This document shows, piece by piece, positions 1 through 8,395 of a DNA stretch of 64,000 nt. The DNA lies in NCBI RefSeq assembly GCF_003367245.1, contig NZ_QRGR01000019.1, positions 62,001-126,000 on the forward strand, written 5' to 3'. The number at the start of each line of letters is the position of its first letter. Positions within the stretch are counted from its first letter, which is position 1. The notes below the pieces were generated by a model. The model saw only the letters and a list, made by a program, of their open reading frames with translations, was not told where the DNA came from and did not search any database. The position numbers and the translations under genes are program-made. This stretch comes from Pontibacter diazotrophicus (GTDB lineage Bacteria > Bacteroidota > Bacteroidia > Cytophagales > Hymenobacteraceae).

Positions 1-303
1 CCGGACCAGTTCGCCATCCTGCCCATTTCTGAGAAGTATCAGGATTTTGCGCAGGAAGTGTATCACCGCCTGCAGCAGCACGATATCCGTGGCTTTGTAG
101 ACAACCGGGATGAGAAAATCGGCCGTAAAATACGCGATGCAGAAGTGCAGAAGGTACCTTACATGCTGATTGTAGGAGAGAAGGAACAGGAAAACGATGC
201 TGTATCGGTGCGTAAACACGGTGAAGGAGATTTAGGCACTATGTCTGTAGAGGAGTATATCAGCTTCTTTCAGAATAAAATTGCCGAGGTATTGAACAAA
301 TAA
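1..303 (+). CDS. thrS: Threonyl-tRNA synthetase, C-terminal fragment
   Basis: The reading frame is open from base 1 and ends at TAA 301-303, so only the last 100 residues of the gene are present. They form the class IIa anticodon-binding domain of threonyl-tRNA synthetase: 'QFAILPISEKY' begins the domain, followed by 'IRGFVDNRDEKIGRKIRDAE' and 'VPYMLIVGEKE', typical of the ThrRS tail. The enzyme charges tRNA-Thr with threonine in the cytoplasm. The GTG at 58 is internal, not a start. Downstream come infC, rpmI and rplT, the usual neighbours of thrS in many bacteria, which supports the call. The catalytic and editing domains lie left of the window. Confidence 0.95.
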   Translation, partial: PDQFAILPISEKYQDFAQEVYHRLQQHDIRGFVDNRDEKIGRKIRDAEVQKVPYMLIVGEKEQENDAVSVRKHGEGDLGTMSVEEYISFFQNKIAEVLNK

Positions 304-332
304 GGAAAGTAATTTTCTTTTTGATATAAAAA

Positions 333-347
333 GTGCGATATTCGCAC
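333..347 (+). promoter_or_regulatory. Small hairpin in the thrS-infC gap
   Basis: A 6-bp inverted repeat (GTGCGA / TCGCAC, three-base loop) lies between thrS and infC, 36 bases upstream of the infC start. It has no T-tract, so it is not a normal terminator. It could be a leader structure or part of a promoter region; the function is not shown by the sequence. Confidence 0.3.
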
Positions 348-368
348 CTTGATTGTAAAAACTAATTT

Positions 369-386
369 AAAGGAGGTAATACTATA
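369..386 (+). promoter_or_regulatory. Perfect Shine-Dalgarno and ATA start of infC
   Basis: AAAGGAGGT at 369-377 matches the 16S anti-Shine-Dalgarno sequence fully and sits seven bases before ATA 384-386. In-frame stop TAA at 363-365 leaves no ATG, GTG or TTG between it and the conserved N-terminus. Strong Shine-Dalgarno sequences are otherwise nearly absent here, so this site appears to compensate for the weak start codon. Confidence 0.75.
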
Positions 387-947
387 GCTACTCAAAACAG
401 GCGCTACATCCCACGAGGAAAAGTGGAGGAGCCTTACAAAGTCAATGAAAAAATAACTGCCAGAGAAGTCCGGGTAGTTGGAGACAATGTAGAGCAAGGT
501 GTGTTCTCAACAAGAGATGCGCAGCGAATGGCCAACGAGCAGAATCTTGACCTGGTTGAGATCTCGCCTACAGCCAATCCTCCCGTATGTCGCATCATCG
601 ACTACTCGAAATTCAAGTACGAGCAGAAGAAGAAGACACGCGAGATGAAGGCAAAAGCTCAGAAAGTTGTCATCAAAGAGATCCGTTTCGGCCCGAACAC
701 AGATGATCACGATTTTGAGTTCAAGCTGAAGCACGCGAAAGGCTTCCTGGAGAGCGGTTTCAAAGTGAAATCATACGTTCACTTTGTGGGTAGGTCTATT
801 GTGTTCAAGGAAAGAGGAGAGATCCTGCTTCTGAAGTTTGCACAAGCATTGGAAGAAGTGGCCAAGGTAGAACAGCTGCCGAAGCTGGAAGGAAAGCGAA
901 TGTTTCTTATCCTTTCTCCTAAAGTTGCTCCTGCCACCAAGAAGTAA
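384..947 (+). CDS. infC: Translation initiation factor IF-3
   Basis: IF-3 binds the 30S subunit, blocks premature 50S joining and proofreads the start codon. The frame encodes 187 residues from ATA 384, reading [12 protein letters not shown] before the segment that a GTG start at 423 would give. The N-terminal domain carries '[12 protein letters not shown]' and '[16 protein letters not shown]', the linker is Lys-rich ([12 protein letters not shown]), and the C-terminal domain has '[17 protein letters not shown]'. The basic stretch RRYIPRGK is typical of IF-3 N-termini in this phylum, which argues against the GTG. IF-3 genes often use rare starts (AUU in E. coli), allowing IF-3 to repress its own translation; ATA here fits that logic. 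It lies between thrS and rpmI-rplT, probably cotranscribed. Confidence 0.93.
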   Translation: MATQNRRYIPRGKVEEPYKVNEKITAREVRVVGDNVEQGVFSTRDAQRMANEQNLDLVEISPTANPPVCRIIDYSKFKYEQKKKTREMKAKAQKVVIKEIRFGPNTDDHDFEFKLKHAKGFLESGFKVKSYVHFVGRSIVFKERGEILLLKFAQALEEVAKVEQLPKLEGKRMFLILSPKVAPATKK

Positions 948-971
948 TTTTTTTATTCAATTTTTATAACC

Positions 972-1166
972 ATGCCAAAAGTAAAAACAAAATCTGGTGC
1001 AAAGAAGCGTTTTACTTTGACAGGTACTGGCAAAATTAAGCGCAAGCACGCTTTTAAGAGCCACATCCTGACGAAGAAGACGACAAAGCAGAAGCGTAAC
1101 CTTACTCAAACAGGCCTTGTTAGCTCAGCTGATACGGACAGAGTAAAACTTATGCTCAACATTTAA
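972..1166 (+). CDS. rpmI: Ribosomal protein bL35
   Basis: The 64-residue product is a small, very basic protein starting [14 protein letters not shown], the signature N-terminus of bL35, with '[20 protein letters not shown]' further on. bL35 is a structural protein of the large ribosomal subunit. Length matches the family (about 64-66 residues). It starts 24 bases after infC and is followed 85 bases later by rplT, the conserved infC-rpmI-rplT order. No Shine-Dalgarno sequence precedes it, as is usual in this phylum. Confidence 0.97.
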   Translation: MPKVKTKSGAKKRFTLTGTGKIKRKHAFKSHILTKKTTKQKRNLTQTGLVSSADTDRVKLMLNI

Positions 1167-1251
1167 TTATTTAAGGTTAACTATTAGTACGAACCCAGTG
1201 CCTGGTCTTTTTAAAGATTTTACAATCACCAGTCGCTAAAACTCAAAAGAA

Positions 1252-1596
1252 ATGCCTAGATCGGTCAATGTCGTAGCAGCACGACACAGAAGAAAAAAAA
1301 TAATGAAAATGGCCAAAGGTTACTTTGGCCGTCGCAAGAACGTTTGGACAGTTGCGAAAAACGCAGTTGAAAAAGGTTTAACCTATGCGTACCGCGACAG
1401 AAAAGCAAAGAAGAGAGACTTCAGAGCACTGTGGATCCAGCGTATTAACGCGGGTGCACGTGAGCATGGCTTGTCTTACTCTGTGCTGATGGGCGCTTTG
1501 AAAAAGGCTAACATCGACCTGAACAGAAAGGTACTTGCTGACTTAGCAATGAACCACCCGGAAGCGTTCAGATCAATCGTTGAGAAAGTAAAGTAA
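1252..1596 (+). CDS. rplT: Ribosomal protein bL20
   Basis: The 114-residue product begins [19 protein letters not shown] and contains '[19 protein letters not shown]', both typical of bL20, the early-assembly protein of the 50S subunit that binds 23S rRNA. Its length is close to the family norm (115-120). It ends the infC operon and is followed by a strong terminator. The 85-base gap to rpmI has room for the autoregulatory structures known for L20 operons elsewhere, but I cannot identify one here with confidence. Confidence 0.97.
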   Translation: MPRSVNVVAARHRRKKIMKMAKGYFGRRKNVWTVAKNAVEKGLTYAYRDRKAKKRDFRALWIQRINAGAREHGLSYSVLMGALKKANIDLNRKVLADLAMNHPEAFRSIVEKVK

Positions 1597-1620
1597 ATTT
1601 ACTTGAACATATAGAACAGA

Positions 1621-1653
1621 AGGGCTTGGCTAACGCTAAGCCCTTTTTGTTTT
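1621..1653 (+). terminator. Rho-independent terminator after rplT
   Basis: A 10-bp stem (AGGGCTTGGC / GCTAAGCCCT, one G-U pair) with loop TAAC is followed by TTTTGTTTT. It lies 24 bases after the rplT stop and closes the infC operon. Confidence 0.88.
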
Positions 1654-1785
1654 AATAAAGGGATTGGCTTTCGAAGCTTGAAATCTACCTTTCTGACATT
1701 AGTACCTACAGCTGTTTCTACACTTCACACAGATTGGTTTCTCCTTGCTGTATCTACTACACGGTCTGAGAAGTATAAAGTAAAT

Positions 1786-2232
1786 ATGCAAGCCATTATC
1801 TTCTGCGGAATTCAAGCAAGCGGTAAATCTACTTTTTACAAAGAACACTTCTTTGATACCCATATGCGCATCAGCATGGATCTGCTGCGGACACGCAACC
1901 GGGAGCGGCTTTTTCTGGAGGCATGTATCCGTTCTCAGATGCGTTTTGTGGTAGACAATACCAATCCTACAGCGGCTGAACGACAAAAGTATATTGAACT
2001 GGCGAAGGCGGCGCGCTATGAAGTAATAGGGTATTATTTTGAATCTACTACCAAAGATGCTTTAGCCCGTAACAGCCTGCGAAGTGGCCGTTTCCTGATT
2101 CCGGAGAAGGGAATTTATGGTACTCATAAAAGACTGCTGAAGCCCTCCCTGGCAGAGGGTTTTGATATGCTCTACCATGTAAGGCTACAGCCTGATAGCA
2201 CCTATAGTATAAAACTAGTAGCGGAATTGTGA
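1786..2232 (+). CDS. P-loop kinase-like ATP-binding protein
   Basis: This 148-residue protein has a Walker A motif GIQASGKST at residues 8-16 right after a short beta strand, then 'ISMDLLR' and 'FVVDNTNPT', the layout of the polynucleotide-kinase/zeta-toxin-like P-loop phosphotransferases. The later basic part (NSLRSGRFLIPEKGIYG) may form the lid. The substrate cannot be read from the sequence; 5'-hydroxyl nucleic acid ends or a small molecule are possible. I place the start at ATG 1786 because it puts the P-loop strand at the N-terminus; an upstream TTG at 1678 would add 36 residues of unlikely sequence. It stands alone between the rplT terminator and the aminotransferase. Confidence 0.75.
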   Translation: MQAIIFCGIQASGKSTFYKEHFFDTHMRISMDLLRTRNRERLFLEACIRSQMRFVVDNTNPTAAERQKYIELAKAARYEVIGYYFESTTKDALARNSLRSGRFLIPEKGIYGTHKRLLKPSLAEGFDMLYHVRLQPDSTYSIKLVAEL

Positions 2233-2353
2233 GGTAGATAGTACTCATTTTTTTCATTTTAATAAAGAAGAACAAGTTTCAATATGAAAATTGTTCGCCA
2301 GTAAGAGGTAATTTATAACGGCAGCAATGTTATATTGAGCAAATTTTAAGAGT

Positions 2354-3622
2354 ATGATACAACGAAGCGACAGGCTCCACAATGTTTCTTACGAACTGCG
2401 GGGGCCGGTATATGAGAAGGCGAAAGAGCTTGAATTGCAGGGACATAAAGTTACCAACCTGAATATTGGCAACCCGGCACCATTTGGATTTAATGCACCG
2501 CAGGCAGTGTTGCAGCAGATAGTGGAAAATCTGAGTCTGGCACAGGGCTATTCAGATCATAAGGGTCTGTTAAGTGCCAGAGAGGCTGTAAAAACCTATT
2601 ATGAGAAGGCGGGAGTAGCGCACATTCATGTTGATGACATTTTTTTAGGGAATGGCCTGAGCGAACTGATCATGCAGTCGGTGCAGGCGCTGGTGAATAA
2701 CGGGGATGAGATGCTGGTGCCTTCACCGGATTATCCGCTTTGGACAGCCGCTGTTAATTTCTCGGGCGGTAAAGCAGTGCATTACCTGTGCGATGAGGCG
2801 TCTGACTGGTATCCTGATGTAGCCGATATCAAAAGCAAGATTACATCTAAAACACGTGCCATTGTTATCATCAACCCGAATAACCCGACGGGTGCCGTTT
2901 ACTCTAAGGATATTTTAACGGAGATAGTGGCCTTGGCCGAGGAGCACGAGCTGATTATTTTCTCTGATGAGATCTATGATAAAATCCTGTATGACGGCGT
3001 TGAGCACATTCCGACGGCTACCCTCTCAGATTCAGCAGTTTGTATAACCATGAGCGGTCTCTCCAAAAACTATCTTGCAGCCGGTTTCCGCGCTGGGTGG
3101 ATGCTTATAAGTGGGGCCAAGTCGAAGGCGGCAGATTATATTGATGGGCTAAATACCTTGGCCAGCCTGCGGGTGTGTAGCAATGTGCCTGCTCAGTATG
3201 CCATACAGGTAGCGCTGGAAGGTGTGCCATCGGTGCAGGACCTGGTGTTGCCAACAGGCAGGCTAGGGAAACAGCGGAATGCGTGTTATGAGAAGCTGAC
3301 AGCCATCCCCGGAATTACCTGTGTAAAGCCGATGGGAGCCTTTTACATGTTCCCGAAGATAGATGCCAAAAGGTTTGATGTCCACAACGACCAGCAGCTT
3401 GTGCTGGACTTGCTGGCGGCACAACATGTTTTTGTTGTGCAGGGGAGCGGCTTTAACTGGCATAAGCCTGACCATTTCAGAATAGTATATCTTCCGGAGG
3501 TAGAGGTGCTCGATAAGACAATAGATAAACTCTCCCTTTTCTTTTCCACCTATAAGCAGGCACCCAAGTCGGCCTCTGAAAAGGAGCCCGTGCTCACTTT
3601 ATCAGTGCAGTTATCAGATTAA
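2354..3622 (+). CDS. alaA: AlaA-type alanine/glutamate-pyruvate aminotransferase
   Basis: This is a PLP-dependent fold-type I class I/II aminotransferase of 422 residues. It follows E. coli AlaA closely along its whole length: 'LNIGNPAPFGF' near the N-terminus, 'GDEMLVPSPDYPLWTAAV', 'VIINPNNPTGAVYSK', 'FSDEIYDKILYD', and the PLP-binding lysine K238 in 'SGLSKNYLAAGFRAGW' (K240 in E. coli). The C-terminal arginine segment 'DHFRIVYLP' binds the substrate carboxylate. The expected reaction is glutamate plus pyruvate to alanine plus 2-oxoglutarate in the cytoplasm. The last 20 residues (ASEKEPVLTLSVQLSD) extend past the usual end. It is monocistronic and followed by a strong convergent terminator. 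Confidence 0.9.
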   Translation: MIQRSDRLHNVSYELRGPVYEKAKELELQGHKVTNLNIGNPAPFGFNAPQAVLQQIVENLSLAQGYSDHKGLLSAREAVKTYYEKAGVAHIHVDDIFLGNGLSELIMQSVQALVNNGDEMLVPSPDYPLWTAAVNFSGGKAVHYLCDEASDWYPDVADIKSKITSKTRAIVIINPNNPTGAVYSKDILTEIVALAEEHELIIFSDEIYDKILYDGVEHIPTATLSDSAVCITMSGLSKNYLAAGFRAGWMLISGAKSKAADYIDGLNTLASLRVCSNVPAQYAIQVALEGVPSVQDLVLPTGRLGKQRNACYEKLTAIPGITCVKPMGAFYMFPKIDAKRFDVHNDQQLVLDLLAAQHVFVVQGSGFNWHKPDHFRIVYLPEVEVLDKTIDKLSLFFSTYKQAPKSASEKEPVLTLSVQLSD

Positions 3623-3646
3623 GCATCTTAAGATACTGTCTAAAAT

Positions 3647-3698
3647 CAAGAAGCCTCACCGCTGGATATATAAAATCCGTTGTGAGGCTTCTTGTTTC
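3647..3698. terminator. Bidirectional terminator between alaA and the M2 peptidase
   Basis: A perfect 13-bp stem (CAAGAAGCCTCAC at 3647-3659, GTGAGGCTTCTTG at 3682-3694) encloses a 22-base loop that can itself pair (GGAT/ATCC). T-rich sequence follows on the plus strand. It lies between convergent genes. Confidence 0.75.
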
Positions 3699-3754
3699 TA
3701 ATGATAAATGTTGCTGAACCATTCATAATTCAGCATTCCTAACTCATAATTAAA

Positions 3755-5584
3755 TTAAATCGTGTACTTCCTGCCTTTGTTCTGCTCTTTCAGATAATCC
3801 ATCAGCGGCTGGAAGTAATCTACCATGGCACGGGCGCTAAGTTCTTCGCCGGTTTTCTCCTTCAGCATCTGGCGCCAGTCTGCTGAGGCACCCGGGTACA
3901 TAATGTCACGGAGGAAATCACCCACTTCTTTCTTACCGTAATAGTTGGTGGCGTGCGGGTCCTGGTTCAGAATGTTCTTGGCGATGTGGTCATGCAACTG
4001 GAACAGGATAACATAGCTAAGGGCATAGTCATAATACTGCGCTGCATCATCGTTTATATGTGTTTTAGTGGCAGGATCCAGGTACTGCTCTCCACGCTCA
4101 GTCGGCGGTACAATGCCCTGGTATTTTTTTGCCAGCTCCCACCAACGCTTGTTCAGTTGGTCAGCCGGCAGGTTCTCAGCATAAAAGTCATGCTCCCACT
4201 CACTCATAACACCGGCGGAGAAAGGAATGAACGTAACATAACTCAATGCTTCTTTCAGCAGCGCCTGCACCTCATCGGTCTGCGCATCTTTTTCTATCAG
4301 GTTCAGCTCAGCCAGGAAAGGTTTTTGCATTGCCGCCAGCCCCATTAAACTACCGATGGCTTCGTGGTAGGCACGGTTGGCACCACCACGCAGCAGCACA
4401 GGCACATCAGGGTTCGTATATGTCATATAATAGTAGATGTGTCCCAGTTCGTGGTGCGTTGTCTCATACCACTCCGAATTAGGTTCAACGCTCATGAGGC
4501 TGCGTACATCCTTGTCCAGGTCCAGGTGCCAGGCAGAAGCGTGGTTGTTCTTTTTGTAATTCACCCCCTCCGGCAGCGGATACAAGCTTGATTTAATGTA
4601 GAAAGTTTCAGGCATAGCAGGGAAGCCTAAGCTGGTATAGAACCGCTCCCCCTGCTGCACCAGCCACTCGGCACCCTTCGGCTTCAGGGCTGCATCCAGG
4701 TCAATGCCTTCCACATTTATCATCGCGCTCCAATCCTGGCCCCAGCGGTTTGGCAGCCAGTGAGCGGGCAGGTACTCCGGCACCTCCTTTACGCCGTACT
4801 GCTTTGCCAGTTCGTAACGGGCATAGGTGTGCAGCTCGCGGTATAGTGGGCGCAACTCTTCATTTACCTGCTGCATCAGGTCCATCATCTCTTCGCGTGT
4901 CATGCCATAGTCAGAGGCCTGATAAGAGAAATAGTCGTCGTAGCCGAGGCTTTGTACCGTTTGGTTGCGCAACTGGCGCAGGTTAAGCAGGCCTTCTCTT
5001 AGCCCCGGTCCAACTTCTTTACTTGCTTCCCATGCAGCCTGGCGCCGCTTCACGTCATTCTCGTTCCGAAGCATGTTATCAATGTCGTTCGTGCTTACTT
5101 CCTGCTCAAACACACGATAGTTGAAGCCATATAGCTTTTCTGTCTGCTCTGTTTCTGCCTTGATGCGGGCTTTTACCACGTCCGGTATTATCTGCGGGTT
5201 ATTGGCACCTGTATAAAGAATAGCCTCCAGTTGCTTTACCTGCAGTGCTGTCAGTTGGTCTTTCTGATCAAGTAAAGCCTGGGCTTTCTGTATGTTTTCC
5301 GCACTTCCTGTGTAAGTGGCAAAAGCTTCGTTGGCACGACGCGTGGCCGCTGCATTGGTTGTATCTCCTTCTACAATGCGGGTATTAGAGGCCCATTCTG
5401 CTTCAGCAGATTTAGTATAAAGGTCCTGGTATGTTTGGGAGTACTGGTCTAAGAAAGCCTGTGCATCCTGCTGCACAGCGGTTGCTTCTGCAGTTAATTC
5501 TGTACCAGCTGTTTCAGTTTTCTGGCTGGAGCAGGAAGAGAATATTATAGCGGCGGTGAGGCCGGTGAAAATAAATTTTTTCAT
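3755..5584 (-). CDS. M2-family (ACE-like) dipeptidyl carboxypeptidase lipoprotein
   Basis: The 609-residue protein is a zinc metallopeptidase of family M2, related to angiotensin-converting enzyme, which removes C-terminal dipeptides from peptides. The zinc site is visible: H378-E-L-G-H382 in 'THHELGHIYYY', with the third ligand probably E408 in 'YHEAIGSLMG'. The N-terminus MKKFIFTGLTAAIIFSSC ends in a lipobox, so the protein is probably lipid-anchored and faces the periplasm or cell surface. Length matches bacterial M2 enzymes (about 600-700). It has its own promoter candidate at 5610-5641 and a terminator at 3647-3698. A role in nutrient peptide use is inferred. Confidence 0.93.
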   Translation of the reverse strand: MKKFIFTGLTAAIIFSSCSSQKTETAGTELTAEATAVQQDAQAFLDQYSQTYQDLYTKSAEAEWASNTRIVEGDTTNAAATRRANEAFATYTGSAENIQKAQALLDQKDQLTALQVKQLEAILYTGANNPQIIPDVVKARIKAETEQTEKLYGFNYRVFEQEVSTNDIDNMLRNENDVKRRQAAWEASKEVGPGLREGLLNLRQLRNQTVQSLGYDDYFSYQASDYGMTREEMMDLMQQVNEELRPLYRELHTYARYELAKQYGVKEVPEYLPAHWLPNRWGQDWSAMINVEGIDLDAALKPKGAEWLVQQGERFYTSLGFPAMPETFYIKSSLYPLPEGVNYKKNNHASAWHLDLDKDVRSLMSVEPNSEWYETTHHELGHIYYYMTYTNPDVPVLLRGGANRAYHEAIGSLMGLAAMQKPFLAELNLIEKDAQTDEVQALLKEALSYVTFIPFSAGVMSEWEHDFYAENLPADQLNKRWWELAKKYQGIVPPTERGEQYLDPATKTHINDDAAQYYDYALSYVILFQLHDHIAKNILNQDPHATNYYGKKEVGDFLRDIMYPGASADWRQMLKEKTGEELSARAMVDYFQPLMDYLKEQNKGRKYTI

Positions 5585-5609
5585 GAAGTGCTTTTGTCGT
5601 TAGTCGAAC

Positions 5610-5641
5610 TAAATATACAATTCTTGTATAGGTAGTGCAAA
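5610..5641 (-). promoter_or_regulatory. Candidate promoter of the M2 peptidase gene
   Basis: On the minus strand TTTG (5638-5641) is followed after 20 bases by TATATTTA (5610-5617), close to the Bacteroidota consensus TTTG-N19-TAnnTTTG with one mismatch. The predicted transcript start is about 20 bases before the ATG. Confidence 0.5.
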
Positions 5642-5739
5642 AATCATGCAGCAGCTATTGTGTCTGCCTGTAATGGGTTTAAGGGTTAATCAAAACAGTA
5701 GTAGTGGTGCTGAACAAAGAACAGATAATTTTCCTGCTT

Positions 5740-7074
5740 TTATTCAACTTCGTTTGGCAATTCTGTTACCTGCGCTTCCTGCAGCAGGTGATCATCAATT
5801 GTCTTGCTTGTCTTAGCACCCAACTCGCGCAGAATCTCCACACGGCGTACTAAGTTGCCTTTGCCTTCGGTGAGTTTGTTCATAGCGGCATTGTAGGAGC
5901 TTTGGCTGTTATCCAGGTGCTTGCCGATAGTCTTCAGGTCGTCTACAAAGCCCACAAATTTATCGTATAGCTTGCCGCTTTCCTCTGCTATTCTAATCAC
6001 ATTGCGCTTCTGGTCTTCCTGGCGCCAGACACCGGCTACGGTGCGTAGCGTTGCCAGCAGGGTAGAGGTGGTGACAAGTACAATGTTCCGGTCAAACGCA
6101 TCGGTAAAAAGGTCGTGGTCGTGCTGTAGCGCCAGACTGAAAGCGGGTTCCAGCGGGATGTACATCATCACAAAATCAGGGGAATTAATGCCGCTGAGGC
6201 GGTGGTAGTTCTTCCGGCCCAAATCTGTGAAGTGGGTGCGTACCGAATTGATATGGCTGCGCAGGTATACTTCCTGCTGGTCTTCATCCTCACAGCTGCA
6301 ATAGGCTTCGTAAGCCATCAGCGACATCTTAGAATCGATAATAAGGTGCTTACTGTCGGGCAGGCGCACAATCACGTCTGGGCGGTAGACTTTGCTGTCG
6401 TCGTTCTGGCGTACTTCCTCGCGCTCATAATGCACTCCTTTGCGCAGGCCGGACTTTTCCAGCAGGCTTTCCAGCAGGTATTCGCCCCAGTTCCCCTGCG
6501 TTTTGTTTTCGCCTTTCAGCGCACGGGTCAGGTTGATGGCATCCTGGCTCATTTGCTGGTTCAGGGAAGCAAGTTGTGTTATCTGTTCCTTTAATGAAAT
6601 ACTGTCTTTCAGTGTTTTCTCATACGTCTGGTCAACCTTTGCTTCAAAATCTTTGATGCGCTCTTTCAGCGGCATCAGGATGCGCTCCAGGTTTTCGGAG
6701 GAGGATTTGTTGAAGTGCTCGGCGTTCGTCATCAGCACCTGATTGGAGATGCTCTGGAACTGCTGCAGGAATTTTTCACGCAATTGTTCCAGTTCCCGGC
6801 CCTGTTCCTGAAGGCGGGATTTCAGGTGTTCGTAGTCTGTCTCTGTTTTAGTAAGGGCATTGGTTAGCTCCAGTGTCTCCGTCTGTGCTTCACGCAGCAG
6901 CACTTTCAACTGCGCCAGTTCTTCTGCCTGTTGCTTTGCCTGCGCCTCCAGCACGCCCTGCGTTACAGCCGCCTGGTTGGCTGTTTGCTGCAGTGCTTGC
7001 TGTTTCCCCTTCAGCGCCATGTAGGCTACCACCAGTCCTCCTAAAAACGCAGCTATTCCAATGAGTATCTCCAT
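5740..7074 (-). CDS. rmuC: DNA recombination protein RmuC
   Basis: The 444-residue protein has one N-terminal membrane anchor (MEILIGIAAFLGGLVVAYMA), then a long Gln/Glu/Leu-rich coiled coil to about residue 190, then the RmuC core: 'TQGNWGEYLLESLLEKSGL', 'YRPDVIVRLPDSKHLIIDSK', and 'VMMYIPLEPAF'. RmuC limits inversions at short inverted repeats and is thought to be a membrane-tethered nuclease of the PD-(D/E)XK type; 'DVIV...IIDSKMSL' has the spacing of such a site. Length suits the family. A TAnnTTTA box at 7079-7086 on the minus strand lies so close to the ATG that the transcript may be nearly leaderless. Confidence 0.93.
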   Translation of the reverse strand: MEILIGIAAFLGGLVVAYMALKGKQQALQQTANQAAVTQGVLEAQAKQQAEELAQLKVLLREAQTETLELTNALTKTETDYEHLKSRLQEQGRELEQLREKFLQQFQSISNQVLMTNAEHFNKSSSENLERILMPLKERIKDFEAKVDQTYEKTLKDSISLKEQITQLASLNQQMSQDAINLTRALKGENKTQGNWGEYLLESLLEKSGLRKGVHYEREEVRQNDDSKVYRPDVIVRLPDSKHLIIDSKMSLMAYEAYCSCEDEDQQEVYLRSHINSVRTHFTDLGRKNYHRLSGINSPDFVMMYIPLEPAFSLALQHDHDLFTDAFDRNIVLVTTSTLLATLRTVAGVWRQEDQKRNVIRIAEESGKLYDKFVGFVDDLKTIGKHLDNSQSSYNAAMNKLTEGKGNLVRRVEILRELGAKTSKTIDDHLLQEAQVTELPNEVE

Positions 7075-7254
7075 AGTGTAAAGGTAAGTGATTTTAGTAT
7101 TCGCTGCTAAAGATTTGCTAATGTTATTAGTTTAGGTAGGTAAGCATATTTTCAGATAGCAGCGGGTTAGCAAAACAGAAAATGACCATTGAATGATGAG
7201 AGGCAGGGGTAGGAGTCAGGGGAGCTTTTACAGCCTAGATAAATTGTAGGGCAC

Positions 7255-7289
7255 AAAAAAGCGGCTATACCTATCTGGGTATAGCCGCT
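7255..7289 (-). terminator. Terminator of the phospholipase C-like gene
   Basis: A perfect 12-bp stem (AGCGGCTATACC / GGTATAGCCGCT, 7260-7271 and 7278-7289) is followed on the minus strand by TTTTTTG. It lies 24 bases after the stop of the minus-strand gene ending at 7313. Confidence 0.88.
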
Positions 7290-7312
7290 CCATATTTCAT
7301 ACAGCGAAAAAA

Positions 7313-8305
7313 TTATTCCTTATCTGCTTTCTTGGCTGCGATAACAAGATCTTTCTCAAACAACTCTCCTCTCTTAAAGGCTTTCTTCTCCTGCTTCAGT
7401 TGTTTCTTCTCAGCCTTAGTGAGTTGCTGGTACATGAGCTTGTCCATGTCCGGCTTGCCACCGTCTACCCAGGCTGTGTACCAGAAGTTGGCTACCTCTT
7501 GTGCGGCGGCACTCATCTGTTGTTCTACCATACTTCCTAGTCTCTGCTGATACGCCTTTGCGAAGTCGTCGGAATAGTACTGGCGCATTTTGCCGTAACG
7601 CTCCACCCGATCATATTTAGTTTCGTCGGTAAAGTTTTTACTCACCTCACGCTCATATTCCAACGTGTTTGGGATTAACGAATAAGTATTGCGCACTACT
7701 TTCCAGATCTGCTTTTCAGCATTTGGCAGGTATTCAGCTTGTTTTGCATTCAACTTATAGGTCTGGGCAAACATCTCTGGTAGTTTAGATTCCCACAGGC
7801 TGTGCATGCCTTTCTGCTCTGTCAGCTGGCCATCGTAGTTAACAGTGGTATGCAAGGGCACATGAGCATCCGCGATGTAATGCCCTAAATCAGCAGAGTA
7901 GTACAGGATGCTGTCTACATTTTGCTGCTTAAATGCATTTGTTAACCGTTCCTGCATCACTACTACGTGCCACGGCACAATGCCATATTTCAGCAGGGTA
8001 TCAACGGAGTACTGCTCGGCTGCGGCTTCCCAGGCTTCGGGCATGGTGTTGATTGCTTCTTCCCCAAATACATCAATATCAATAAAGTGGCGCGGTGCCT
8101 CCGTCGGATCATCATTTCTGCGCTCGTCAGGACGTATGGATTTAGCTATCATATAATTTTGATGCTTGTAATAAAAACCCTGTAGCTGCTTTGGCAGGTT
8201 GTAAATAGCAAGCTGGTGCACGACCTTATGTCCAAAAAAGCCCCACCCGTAGGAGAGGGCACTGCAAACCAGAAGGGTTATAGCAAGGAGTGAAATCTTT
8301 TTCAT
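7313..8305 (-). CDS. Zinc-dependent phospholipase C / S1-P1 nuclease-like hydrolase
   Basis: The 330-residue protein starts with a signal peptide (MKKISLLAITLLVCSALSYG) and the mature N-terminus WGFFGHKVVHQLA. In the phospholipase C/S1-P1 nuclease superfamily the first Trp and the following His bind the trinuclear zinc cluster. Other likely zinc ligands are in 'EAPRHFIDID', 'LGHYIADAHVPLHTT' (HxxxDxxxPLH is the superfamily hallmark) and 'MHSLWESKL'. It should be secreted to the periplasm and cleave phosphoesters, either phospholipids or nucleic acid; the family does not settle which. The C-terminal 45 residues are Lys-rich and probably disordered. It is monocistronic with its own promoter candidate and terminator. 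Confidence 0.82.
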   Translation of the reverse strand: MKKISLLAITLLVCSALSYGWGFFGHKVVHQLAIYNLPKQLQGFYYKHQNYMIAKSIRPDERRNDDPTEAPRHFIDIDVFGEEAINTMPEAWEAAAEQYSVDTLLKYGIVPWHVVVMQERLTNAFKQQNVDSILYYSADLGHYIADAHVPLHTTVNYDGQLTEQKGMHSLWESKLPEMFAQTYKLNAKQAEYLPNAEKQIWKVVRNTYSLIPNTLEYEREVSKNFTDETKYDRVERYGKMRQYYSDDFAKAYQQRLGSMVEQQMSAAAQEVANFWYTAWVDGGKPDMDKLMYQQLTKAEKKQLKQEKKAFKRGELFEKDLVIAAKKADKE

Positions 8306-8330
8306 TTAAGTTGGTTGTATAAATCAGGTG

Positions 8331-8365
8331 CAAAAATAATGCATCCGCTTTGAAAAGAGAGCAAA
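8331..8365 (-). promoter_or_regulatory. Candidate promoter of the phospholipase C-like gene
   Basis: TATTTTTG (8331-8338, minus strand) fits TAnnTTTG exactly. A TTTG lies 23 bases upstream (8362-8365), at the long end of accepted spacing. The predicted start leaves a leader of about 20 bases. Confidence 0.5.
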
Positions 8366-8395
8366 AGCCGTGCAAAACAATTGTTAAACTATTGG

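Noticed and set aside
1678..2232. Longer version of the P-loop kinase from TTG 1678
   Set aside because: The added 36 residues are not conserved-looking and ATG 1786 puts the P-loop at the expected place.
4246..4986. Several long plus-strand frames inside the M2 peptidase gene
   Set aside because: All lie antisense to a clear peptidase with an intact zinc site.
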